In this document: positions 1 through 9,076 of the stretch, piece after piece | Layout of the letters: every line of letters begins with the position of its first letter | Numbering within the stretch: the stretch's first letter is position 1 | Assembly (NCBI RefSeq): GCF_022682495.2 | Contig: NW_026527302.1 | Coordinates: 558,001 to 622,000, forward strand | Origin: Desmodus rotundus | Taxonomy: Eukaryota; Chordata; Mammalia; Chiroptera; Phyllostomidae | Reading direction: 5' to 3' | Length of the DNA stretch: 64,000 bases | Notes under the pieces: model-generated | The model's database searches: none | Told to the model about the DNA's origin: nothing | Seen by the model: the letters and a program-made list of their open reading frames with translations, nothing else | Made by a program: the position numbers and the translations under genes

Positions 1-2703
1 GGATCACAGGTCCCGCCGGGCCCCCTGGTCCACCCCGTCAGGCGCGCGCTCAGAGCCCACGTCCCGCCGGGCCACCTGGTCAACCCCGCGGGCCCGCGCC
101 CGGAGCCCAAGTCCCGCCGGTCCACCTGGTCACCCCCGCAGCCACCGCACCCGGAGCACAAGTCCCGCCGGGCCCGCTGGTCCACCACCGCGACCTCCGC
201 GCCCGGAGCACAGGTCCCGCCGGGCCGGCTGTTCGACCCCCCCGGCCCTCGCCTTGAGGCTGAGTCCCGCCTGCACGGCTGATCCATCCACGCTGCCCTG
301 GGCCCAGATGCTGATTCCAGGCAGGCCATCTGCTCGAACCCAGCGGCCCCACACCCAGAGGGTGAGTTCCGCCCGGCCGGCTGGTCGACCCCCGGAGCCA
401 GGGCCCGGAGGCTGAGTCCCGCCTGCACGGCTGATCCAACCACGCTGACCAGCGCCCGTAGGCTGAGGCCGGCCGTGACGGCTGGTCTACACCCGTGGCC
501 CGCGCCCGGAGGCTGAGTCCCACCGGGCCGCCTGGTCGACCCACGCGGCACCCGCGCCCGGAGCACAAGTCCCGCCGGTCCACCTGGTCACCCCCGCAGC
601 CACCGCACCCGGAGCACAAGTCCCGCCGGGCCGGCTGGTCCACCACCGCGACCTCCGCGCCCGGAGCACAGGTCCCGCCGGGCCGGCTGGTCGACCCCCC
701 CGGCCCTCGCCTTGAGGCTGAGTCCCGCCTGCACGGCTGATCCATCCACGCTGCTCTGGGCCCAGATGCTGATTCCAGGCAGGCCATCTGCTCGAACCCA
801 GCGGCCCCCCACCCAGAGGGTGAGTTCCGCCCGGCCGGCTGGTCGACCCCCGCGGCCCGGGACCGGAGGATGAGTCCCGCCTGCACGGCTGATACAACCA
901 CGCTGACCAGCGCCCGGAGGCTGAGGCCGGCCGTGCCGGCTGGTCTACACCCGTGGCCCGCGCCCAGAGGCTGAGTCCCGCCGGGCCGCCTGGTCACCCC
1001 CGCAGCCACCGCACCCGGAGCACAAGTCCCGCCGGGCCCGCTGGTCCACCACAGCGACCTCCGCGCCCGGAGCACAGGTCCCGCCGGGCCGGCTGGTCGA
1101 CCCCCCCGGCCCGCGCCCAGAGGCTGAGTCCCGCCGGGCCGCCTGGTCGACACCGGCGGCACCCGCGCCCGGAGCCTAGGTCCCGCGGGGCCATCTAGTC
1201 CACACACGCGGGCCCGGCGCCCAGAGCCCAAGTCCCGCCGGGCCACCTGGTCGACCCCGCAGCCACCGCACCCGGAGCACAAGTCCGGCCGGGCCGGCTG
1301 GTCCACCACCGCGGCACCCGCGCCCGGAGCACAAGACCCGCCGGGTCCCCTGGTCCACCCTGGCAGGCGCGCGCTGAGAGCCCACGTCCCGCCGGGCCAC
1401 CTGGTCGACCCCCGCAGCCCCCGCGCCCCGAGCCCAAGTCCCGCCGGTCCACCTGGTCAACCCCGCGGGCCCGCGCCCGGAGCCCAAGTCCCTCCGGTCC
1501 ACCTGGTCACCCCCGCAGCCACCGCACCCGGAGCACAAGTCCGGCCGGGCCGCCTGGTCGACCCCCGCGGCACCCGCGCCCGGAGCCTAGGTCCCGCGGG
1601 GCCATCTAGTCCACACACGCGGGCCTGGCGCCCAGAGCCCAAGTCCCGCCGGGCCACCTGGTCGACCCCCGCAGCCACCGCACCCGGAGCACAAGTCCCG
1701 CCGGGCCGGCTGGTCCACCACCGCGACCTCCGCGCCCGGAGCATAGGTCCCGCCGGGCCGGCTGGTCGACCCCCGCAGCCCCCCGCGACCCGAGCCCAAG
1801 TCCCGCCGGTCCACCTGGTCAACCCCGCGGGCCCGCGCCCGGAGCCCAAGTCCCGCCGGTCCACCTGGTCACCCCCGCAGCCACCGCACCCGGAGCACAA
1901 GTCCCGCCGGGCCGGCTGGTCCACCACCGCGGCACCCGCGCCCGGAGCACAAGTCCCGCCGGGCCCCCTGGTCCACCACGGCAGGCGCGCGCTCAGAGCC
2001 CACGTCCCTCCGGGCCACCTGGTCGACCCCCGCAGCCACCGCACCCGGAGCACAAGTCCCGCCGGGCCGGCTGGTCCACCACCGCGACCTCCGCGCCCGG
2101 AGCACATGTCCCGCCGGGCCGGCTGGTCGACCCCCCCGGCCCTCGCCTTGAGGCTGAGTCCCGCCTGCACGGCTGATCCATCCACGCTGCTCTGGGCCCA
2201 GATGCTGATTCCAGGCAGGCCATCTGCTCGAACCCAGCGGCCCCACACCCAGAGGGTGAGTTCCGCCCGGCCGGCTGGTCGACCCCCGCGGCCCGGGACC
2301 GGAGGCTGAGTCCCGCCTGCACGGCTGATACAACCACGCTGACCAGCGCCCGGAGGCTGAGGCCGACCGTGCCGGCTGGTCTACACCCGTGGCCCGCGCC
2401 CAGAGGCTGAGTCCCGCCGGGCCGCCTGGTCGACCCCGGCGGCACCCGCGCCCGGAGCCTAGGTCCCGCGGGGCCATCTAGTCCACACACGCGGGCCCGG
2501 CGCCCAGAGCCCAAGTCCCGCCGGGCCACCTGGTCGACCCCGCAGCCACCGCACCCGGAGCACAAGTCCGGCCGGACCGGCTGGTCCACCACCGCGGCAC
2601 CCGCGCCCGGAGCACAAGACCCGCCGGGTCCCCTGGTCCACCCTGGCAGGCGCGCGCTGAGAGCCCACGTCCCGCCGGGCCACCTGGTCGACCCCCGCAG
2701 CCC
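1..2703. repeat. First copy of a 6,373-bp-spaced duplication
   Basis: Bases 1-2703 match 6374-9076 at a constant shift of 6,373 bp, including private variants such as CTGTTCGACC near 230/6603 and the CCCCCCACCC form of the D block near 810/7183. The match continues until about 2703, where this copy has one 51-bp unit that the other lacks. Such identity across 2.7 kb of tandem repeats implies a recent duplication or conversion of a whole unit. Confidence 0.9.
264..365. repeat. D block: diverged double unit with inverted CAGATG/CATCTG (first of about 66)
   Basis: Between phase marks at 264 and 366 lies a 102-bp double unit unlike the other units. It carries CAGATG at 305-310 and CATCTG at 327-332, a 6-bp inverted pair with a 16-nt spacer; both hexamers also fit the E-box pattern CANNTG. 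Taking base 354 as the reference end of this copy, equivalent ends are at 812, 2248, 2964, 3730, 4446, 5810, 6727, 7185, 8621, 9286, 10414, 11435, 12201, 12865, 14149, 14865, 15529, 16813, 17732, 18498, 19573, 20339, 21003, 22287, 23206, 23972, 25047, 25813, 26477, 28866, 29582, 30946, 31863, 33350, 34425, 35191, 35958, 36674, 38038, 38955, 40699, 41823, 42590, 43306, 44670, 45587, 47331, 48455, 49223, 49943, 51306, 52223, 52836, 54119, 55346, 56421, 57085, 57852, 58618, 59334, 60698, 61615, 62228, 63303 and 63967. The pair starts 49 bases before each end. I cannot assign a function. Confidence 0.9.
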
Positions 2704-4725
2704 CCGCGCCCCGAGCCCAAGTCCCGCCGGTCCACCTGGTCACCCCCGCAGCCACCGCACCCGGAGCACAAGTCCCGCCGGGCCCGCTGGTCCACCACCG
2801 CGACCTCCGCGCCCGGAGCACAGGTCCCGCCGGGCCGGCTGGTCGACCCCCCCGGCCCTCGCCTTGAGGCTGAGTCCCGCCTGCACGGCTGATCCATCCA
2901 CGCTGCCCTGGGCCCAGATGCTGATTCCAGGCAGGCCATCTGCTCGAACCCATCGGCCCCACACACAGAGGGTGAGTTCCGCCCGGCCGGCTGGTCGACC
3001 CCCGGAGCCCGGGACCGGAGGCTGAGTCCCGCCTGCACGGCTGATCCAACCACGCTGACCAGCGCCCGGAGGCTGAGGCCGGCCGTGCCGGCTGGTCTAC
3101 ACCCGTGGCCCGCGCCCAGAGGCTGAGTCCCGCCGGGCCGCCTGGTCGACCCCCGCGGCACCCGCGCCCGTAGCCTAGGTCCCGCGGGGCCATCTAGTCC
3201 ACACACGCGGGCCCGGCGCCCAGAGCCCAAGTCCAGCCGGGCCACCTGGTCGACCCTGCAGCCACCGCACCCGGAGCACAAGTCGCGCCGGGCCGGCTGG
3301 TCCACCACCGCGGCACCCGCGCCCGGAGCACAAGTCCCGCCGGGCCCCCTGGTCCACCCCTGCAGGCGCGCGCTCAGAGCCCACGTCCCGCCGGGACACC
3401 TGGTCGACCCCCGCAGCCCCCGCGCCCCGAGCCCAAGTCCCGCCGGTCCACCTGGTCACCCCCGCGGGCCCGCGCCCGGAGCCCAAGTCCCGCCGGTCCA
3501 CCTGGTCACCCCCGCAGCCACCGCACCCGGAGCACAAGTCCCGCCGGGCGGGCTGGTCCACCACCGCGACCTCCGCGCCCGGAGCACAGGTCCCGCCGGG
3601 CCGGCTGGTCGACCCCCCCGGCCCTCGCCTTGAGGCTGAGTCCCGCCTGCACGGCTGATCCATCCACGCTGCCCTGGGCCCAGATGCTGATTCCAGGCAG
3701 GCCATCTGCTCGAACCCAGCGGCCCCACACCCAGAGGGTGAGTTCCGCCCGGCCGGCTGGTCGACCCCCGCGGCCTGGGACCGGAGGCTGAGTCCCGCCT
3801 GCACGGCTGATCCAACCACGCTGAACAGCGCCCGGAGGCTGAGGCCGGCCGTGCCGGCTGGTCTACACCCGTGGCCCGCCCCCGGAGGCTGAGTCCCGCC
3901 GGGCCGCCTGGTCGACCCCCGCGGCACACGCGCCCGGAGCCTAAGTCCCGCGGGGCCATCTAGTCCACACACGCGGGCCCGGCGCCCAGAGCCCAAGTCC
4001 CGCCGGGCCACCTGGTCGACCCCGCAGCCACCGCACCCGGAGCACAAGTCGGGCCGGGCCGGCTGGTCCAGCACCGCGGCACCCGCGCCCGGAGCACAAG
4101 AACCGCCCGGCCCCCTGGTCCACCACGGCAGGCGCGCGCTCAGAGCCCACGTCCCGACGGGCCACCTGGTCGACCCCCGCAGCCCCCGCGCCCCGAGCCC
4201 AAGTCCCGCCGGTCCACCTGGTCACCCCCGCAGCCACCGCACCCGGAGCACAAGTCCCGCCGGACCGGCTGGTCCACCACCGCGACCTCCGCGCCCGGAG
4301 CACAGGTCCCGCCGGGCCGGCTGGTCGACCCCCCCGGCCCTCGCCTTGAGGCTGAGTCCCGCCTGCACGCCTGATCCATGCACGCTGCACTGGGCCCAGA
4401 TGCTGATTCCAGGCAGGCCATCTGCTCGAACCCAGCGGCCCCACACCCAGAGGGTGAGTTCCGCCCGGCCGGCTGGTCGACCCCCGCGGCCCGTGACCGG
4501 AGGCTGAGTCCCGCCTGCACGGCTGATCCAACCACGCTGACCAGCGCCCGGAGGCTGAGGCCGGCGGTGCCGGCTGGTCTACACCCGTGGCCCGCGCCCG
4601 GAGGCTGAGTCCCGCCGGGCCGCCTGGTCGAACCCCGCGTCCAGGAGCGTCTGCGGTCGGCGTCCGTGTAGCGTCGTCCCATCGCCCGACACGGCCCGCC
4701 TCGGGGTCGGCAGCTCCGGAACGTC

Positions 4726-4731
4726 CACGTG
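4726..4731. promoter_or_regulatory. CACGTG E-box 1 of S1
   Basis: A palindromic CACGTG, the site type bound by USF and MYC/MAX proteins, lies 286 bp before the CTCF core. The same hexamer starts at 27782, 29862, 36954, 43586, 50224 and 59614 in the other S copies. A short motif alone is weak evidence of binding. Confidence 0.45.
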
Positions 4732-4754
4732 CCAACCACCTCAGGCGTTCCCCC

Positions 4755-4779
4755 ACGAACGACCAGGGCCGTCGTTCGT
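4755..4779. other. Perfect 9-bp-stem inverted repeat in S1
   Basis: ACGAACGAC (4755-4763) and GTCGTTCGT (4771-4779) are exact reverse complements with a 7-nt spacer. The equivalents are 27811-27835, 29891-29915, 36983-37007, 43615-43639 and 59643-59667. In S6 (50253-50275) a 2-bp deletion shortens only the spacer, to 5 nt, and leaves both arms intact. A run of TTCG/TCCG tetramers follows. It could be a dimeric protein site or a small RNA/DNA hairpin. Confidence 0.7.
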
Positions 4780-4947
4780 TCGGTCCGTCCGTCCCCGCGG
4801 GCACCCGCGCGTGCTGGTCGACCCGTTCGGGCGCCCACACCGCCCTAGTAGTCCTGCAGGTGCAACCTCGGGCCCAGAGGCCGGGCACCGACACGCCGGC
4901 GCCACCGGCACGATCCCGCAAGCACCGCAGGCCTGCTGGAAGTCCAG

Positions 4948-4953
4948 CACGTG
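4948..4953. promoter_or_regulatory. CACGTG E-box 2 of S1
   Basis: This second CACGTG lies 64 bp before the CTCF core. The equivalents start at 28004, 30084, 37176, 43808, 50444 and 59836. Two such sites per S copy is more than a background motif would suggest, but occupancy is unproven. Confidence 0.45.
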
Positions 4954-5008
4954 CGACGCGGCCAAATCGCGTCCCTCGTGGCTCCTGAAGGGACGAACGA
5001 TATACAAA

Positions 5009-5027
5009 CGGCCGCCAGGTGGCGCCC
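5009..5027 (+). promoter_or_regulatory. CTCF-type binding site in S1
   Basis: CGGCCGCCAGGTGGCGCCC agrees with the well-known 19-bp CTCF consensus (TGGCCACCAGGGGGCGCTA) at 14 positions. Two of the differences (A to G at position 6, G to T at position 12) are common in real sites. The CCAGGTGGCGC core that contacts the central zinc fingers is intact. The motif reads forward on the + strand. It sits just after the only A/T-richer patch of S (GATATACAAAC). Confidence 0.8.
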
Positions 5028-5260
5028 GACAACCGTCGCCAGCGTCAGCGGGACGAGGCCGCATCTCCCGGCGTCCAGGGAGACCCGCCGCCCGGCCGGA
5101 GCGCCGGTGCCGTCCCGGCACACCACGTCCGCCTCGGAGCTCCCGGCCTCCACGGCGCGACCGCGGCAGCGGTAGGGGGACTGGGAAAGAAGACCTTGGG
5201 CTCTCGGGCCGCGGCGGCCGGGTGACTGGCACGCGACAGAATTTCCCCAGAGTCGCCGGC

Positions 5261-5277
5261 GGGAGGGCGGGCGGGCG
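5261..5277 (+). other. G-quadruplex motif overlapping GC boxes in S1
   Basis: GGGAGGGCGGGCGGG at 5261-5275 has four G3 runs with 1-nt loops, the most stable class of canonical quadruplex. Two overlapping GGGCGG SP1-type boxes lie in 5265-5275. It is 249 bp after the CTCF core start. Identical motifs start at 28317, 30397, 37489, 44121, 50757 and 60149. G4 motifs near CTCF sites and CpG-island promoters are common; function here is inferred. Confidence 0.75.
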
Positions 5278-5335
5278 CCACCGGACCAGAGCGAGCTTCC
5301 ACCCCCACGACCGTCTCCACCCCGATACCCTCGAA

Positions 5336-5350
5336 GCCGCCGCCGCCGCC
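5336..5350. repeat. GCC x5 trinucleotide run in S1
   Basis: Five perfect GCC repeats are followed by TACAG. The run keeps the same length in all S copies; in S6 the following TACAG has become GACAG (G at 50847). It is short, with no sign of expansion in this window. Confidence 0.85.
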
Positions 5351-5464
5351 TACAGAACGCAACCCACGAGGCGTCGGGAAGGGGCGGCAAGCGCCGCGGC
5401 GATGGCACGGGACCCGCGCCCCAGTCTAGGCGCGCGCCGGGGTGCGGGAACGCCTTGCTCCTAA

Positions 5465-5650
5465 GTCCCTCCAGGCCAGATGGTCGACCCCCGCAGCCCC
5501 GCGCCAGGAGGCGGAGTACCGCCGAGCTGCCTCTTCGAGCCTCACAGCCCAGTGTCCTCAGGCTGAGTCCGACCGTGCTGGCTGGTCGACCGCCGCGACC
5601 CCGAGCCCGGAGGCGGAGTCCCGCCGGGCCACCTGGTCCACGATAGCCAA
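5465..5650. repeat. Degenerate minisatellite units flanking S downstream
   Basis: About four units just after S keep the 51-bp rhythm but are more diverged than those inside the array. They include AGATGGTCGACC, GAGTACCGCCG, a stretch near 5541-5560 (CCTCACAGCCCAGTGTCCTC) found nowhere else in the unit, and CACGATAGCC. The block follows S2-S7 in the same way, starting at 28521, 30601, 37693, 44325, 50961 and 60353. S5 and S6 carry CACGATAGGC where the others have CACGATAGCC. S plus this flank therefore moves as one piece. Confidence 0.8.
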
Positions 5651-6373
5651 CCCCGCGCCCGGAGCACAGGTCCCGCCGGGCCGGCTGGTCGACCCCCCCG
5701 GCCCTCGCCTTGAGGCTGAGTCCAGCCTGCACGGCTGATCCATCCACGCTGCCCTGGGCCCAGATGCTGATTCCAGGCAGGCCATCTGCTCGAACCCAGC
5801 GGCCCCACACCCAGAGGGTGAGTTCCGCCCGGCCGGCTGGTCGACCCCCGTGGCCCGGGACCGGAGGCTGAGTCCCGCCTGCACGGCTGATCCAACCACG
5901 CTGACCAGCGCCCGGAGGCTGAGGCCGGCCGTGCCGGCTGGTCTACACCCGTGGCCCGCGCCCGGAGGCTGAGTCCCACCGGGCCGCCTGGTCGACCCCG
6001 GCGGCACCCGCGCCCGGAGCCTAGGTCCCGCGGGGCCATCTAGTCCACACACGCGGGCCCGGCGCCCAGAGCCCAAGTCCCGCCGGGCCACCTGGTCGAC
6101 CCCCAGCCACCGCACCCGGAGCACAAGTCCCGCCGGGCCGGCTGGTCCACCAACGCGGCACCCGCGCCCGGAGCACAAGTCCCGCCGGGCCCCCTGGTCC
6201 ACCACGGCAGGCGCGCACTCAGAGCCCACGTCCCGCCGGGCCACCTGGTCGACCCCCGCAGCCCCCGCGCCCCGAGCCCAAGTCCCGCGGGTCTACCTGG
6301 TCACCCCCGCAGCCCTCACCCGGAGCACAAGTCCCGCCGGGCCGGCTGGTCCACCACCGCGACCTCCGCGCCC

Positions 6374-9076
6374 GGATCACAGGTCCCGCCGGGCCCCCTG
6401 GTCCACCCCGTCAGGCGCGCGCTCAGAGCCCACGTCCCGCCGGGCCACCTGGTCAACCCCGCGGGCCCGCGCCCGGAGCCCAAGTCCCGCCGGTCCACCT
6501 GGTCACCCCCGCAGCCACCGCACCCGGAGCACAAGTCCCGCCGGGCCCGCTGGTCCACCACCGCGACCTCCGCGCCCGGAGCACAGGTCCCGCCGGGCCG
6601 GCTGTTCGACCCCCCCGGCCCTCGCCTTGAGGCTGAGTCCCGCCTGCACGGCTGATCCATCCACGCTGCCCTGGGCCCAGATGCTGATTCCAGGCAGGCC
6701 ATCTGCTCGAACCCAGCGGCCCCACACCCAGAGGGTGAGTTCCGCCCGGCCGGCTGGTCGACCCCCGGAGCCAGGGCCCGGAGGCTGAGTCCCGCCTGCA
6801 CGGCTGATCCAACCACGCTGACCAGCGCCCGTAGGCTGAGGCCGGCCGTGACGGCTGGTCTACACCCGTGGCCCGCGCCCGGAGGCTGAGTCCCACCGGG
6901 CCGCCTGGTCGACCCACGCGGCACCCGCGCCCGGAGCACAAGTCCCGCCGGTCCACCTGGTCACCCCCGCAGCCACCGCACCCGGAGCACAAGTCCCGCC
7001 GGGCCGGCTGGTCCACCACCGCGACCTCCGCGCCCGGAGCACAGGTCCCGCCGGGCCGGCTGGTCGACCCCCCCGGCCCTCGCCTTGAGGCTGAGTCCCG
7101 CCTGCACGGCTGATCCATCCACGCTGCTCTGGGCCCAGATGCTGATTCCAGGCAGGCCATCTGCTCGAACCCAGCGGCCCCCCACCCAGAGGGTGAGTTC
7201 CGCCCGGCCGGCTGGTCGACCCCCGCGGCCCGGGACCGGAGGATGAGTCCCGCCTGCACGGCTGATACAACCACGCTGACCAGCGCCCGGAGGCTGAGGC
7301 CGGCCGTGCCGGCTGGTCTACACCCGTGGCCCGCGCCCAGAGGCTGAGTCCCGCCGGGCCGCCTGGTCACCCCCGCAGCCACCGCACCCGGAGCACAAGT
7401 CCCGCCGGGCCCGCTGGTCCACCACAGCGACCTCCGCGCCCGGAGCACAGGTCCCGCCGGGCCGGCTGGTCGACCCCCCCGGCCCGCGCCCAGAGGCTGA
7501 GTCCCGCCGGGCCGCCTGGTCGACACCGGCGGCACCCGCGCCCGGAGCCTAGGTCCCGCGGGGCCATCTAGTCCACACACGCGGGCCCGGCGCCCAGAGC
7601 CCAAGTCCCGCCGGGCCACCTGGTCGACCCCGCAGCCACCGCACCCGGAGCACAAGTCCGGCCGGGCCGGCTGGTCCACCACCGCGGCACCCGCGCCCGG
7701 AGCACAAGACCCGCCGGGTCCCCTGGTCCACCCTGGCAGGCGCGCGCTGAGAGCCCACGTCCCGCCGGGCCACCTGGTCGACCCCCGCAGCCCCCGCGCC
7801 CCGAGCCCAAGTCCCGCCGGTCCACCTGGTCAACCCCGCGGGCCCGCGCCCGGAGCCCAAGTCCCTCCGGTCCACCTGGTCACCCCCGCAGCCACCGCAC
7901 CCGGAGCACAAGTCCGGCCGGGCCGCCTGGTCGACCCCCGCGGCACCCGCGCCCGGAGCCTAGGTCCCGCGGGGCCATCTAGTCCACACACGCGGGCCTG
8001 GCGCCCAGAGCCCAAGTCCCGCCGGGCCACCTGGTCGACCCCCGCAGCCACCGCACCCGGAGCACAAGTCCCGCCGGGCCGGCTGGTCCACCACCGCGAC
8101 CTCCGCGCCCGGAGCATAGGTCCCGCCGGGCCGGCTGGTCGACCCCCGCAGCCCCCCGCGACCCGAGCCCAAGTCCCGCCGGTCCACCTGGTCAACCCCG
8201 CGGGCCCGCGCCCGGAGCCCAAGTCCCGCCGGTCCACCTGGTCACCCCCGCAGCCACCGCACCCGGAGCACAAGTCCCGCCGGGCCGGCTGGTCCACCAC
8301 CGCGGCACCCGCGCCCGGAGCACAAGTCCCGCCGGGCCCCCTGGTCCACCACGGCAGGCGCGCGCTCAGAGCCCACGTCCCTCCGGGCCACCTGGTCGAC
8401 CCCCGCAGCCACCGCACCCGGAGCACAAGTCCCGCCGGGCCGGCTGGTCCACCACCGCGACCTCCGCGCCCGGAGCACATGTCCCGCCGGGCCGGCTGGT
8501 CGACCCCCCCGGCCCTCGCCTTGAGGCTGAGTCCCGCCTGCACGGCTGATCCATCCACGCTGCTCTGGGCCCAGATGCTGATTCCAGGCAGGCCATCTGC
8601 TCGAACCCAGCGGCCCCACACCCAGAGGGTGAGTTCCGCCCGGCCGGCTGGTCGACCCCCGCGGCCCGGGACCGGAGGCTGAGTCCCGCCTGCACGGCTG
8701 ATACAACCACGCTGACCAGCGCCCGGAGGCTGAGGCCGACCGTGCCGGCTGGTCTACACCCGTGGCCCGCGCCCAGAGGCTGAGTCCCGCCGGGCCGCCT
8801 GGTCGACCCCGGCGGCACCCGCGCCCGGAGCCTAGGTCCCGCGGGGCCATCTAGTCCACACACGCGGGCCCGGCGCCCAGAGCCCAAGTCCCGCCGGGCC
8901 ACCTGGTCGACCCCGCAGCCACCGCACCCGGAGCACAAGTCCGGCCGGACCGGCTGGTCCACCACCGCGGCACCCGCGCCCGGAGCACAAGACCCGCCGG
9001 GTCCCCTGGTCCACCCTGGCAGGCGCGCGCTGAGAGCCCACGTCCCGCCGGGCCACCTGGTCGACCCCCGCAGCCA
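6374..9076. repeat. Second copy of the 6,373-bp-spaced duplication
   Basis: It matches 1-2703. At about 9076 the copies separate because one 51-bp unit (GCCCCCGCGCCCCGAGCCC type, present at about 2704-2754) is absent here. After this the landmark shift falls from 6,373 to 6,322 (2964 against 9286). This is a clean example of single-unit copy-number change. Confidence 0.9.

Larger units (their letters stand above)
1..4630. repeat. Array interval before S1 (partial macrosatellite unit)
   Basis: This is continuous 51-bp minisatellite with six D blocks whose ends fall at 354, 812, 2248, 2964, 3730 and 4446. The last three lie 2,048, 1,282 and 566 bp before the S1 CTCF core. The same spacing recurs before S4, S5 and S7, so this is a conserved upstream flank of S. 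The window edge cuts the unit. Base 1 corresponds to base 6374, which is 910 bp downstream of the end of S1, so the missing left part of the unit should hold another S copy. No gene is seen. Confidence 0.9.
4631..5464. promoter_or_regulatory. S1: non-minisatellite CpG-island core of the macrosatellite unit
   Basis: At 4631 the 51-bp phase breaks (TGGTCGA then ACCCCGCGTCC). It resumes only after the TAAGTCCCTCC junction at about 5464. The 834-bp segment recurs six more times in the same orientation. It contains, in order: CACGTG (4726), an inverted repeat (4755-4779), CACGTG (4948), a CTCF motif (5009-5027), a G-quadruplex motif with overlapping GC boxes (5261-5277) and GCC x5 (5336-5350). CpG density is high throughout. 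The mix of CTCF, E-box and GC-box motifs fits an insulator or promoter core. That role is inferred; no TATA box, splice pattern or coding signal supports a specific transcript. An 834-bp segment conserved among expanding minisatellites is the likeliest functional part of the array. Confidence 0.8.

Noticed and set aside
5000..5010. TATA box at GATATACAAAC
   Set aside because: It does not match TATAWAW on either strand and sits in a CpG-island context. It is simply the most A/T-rich patch of S.
3941..5032. Minus-strand 363-codon frame starting inside the CTCF region
   Set aside because: It runs from S straight into minisatellite units and changes with unit number between copies, unlike a conserved protein.
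5242..5250. NF-kB-like site at GAATTTCCCC in S1
   Set aside because: The reverse complement misses the last consensus base, and the match is short. Not enough to annotate.
4811..5464. Open frame of 217 codons across S1 (and copies in the other S segments) as a gene
   Set aside because: Overlapping antisense frames of up to 321 codons (4845-5810) are equally open. The composition is that of stop-poor GC-rich DNA, with no recognisable domain. Kept only as a low-interest finding.
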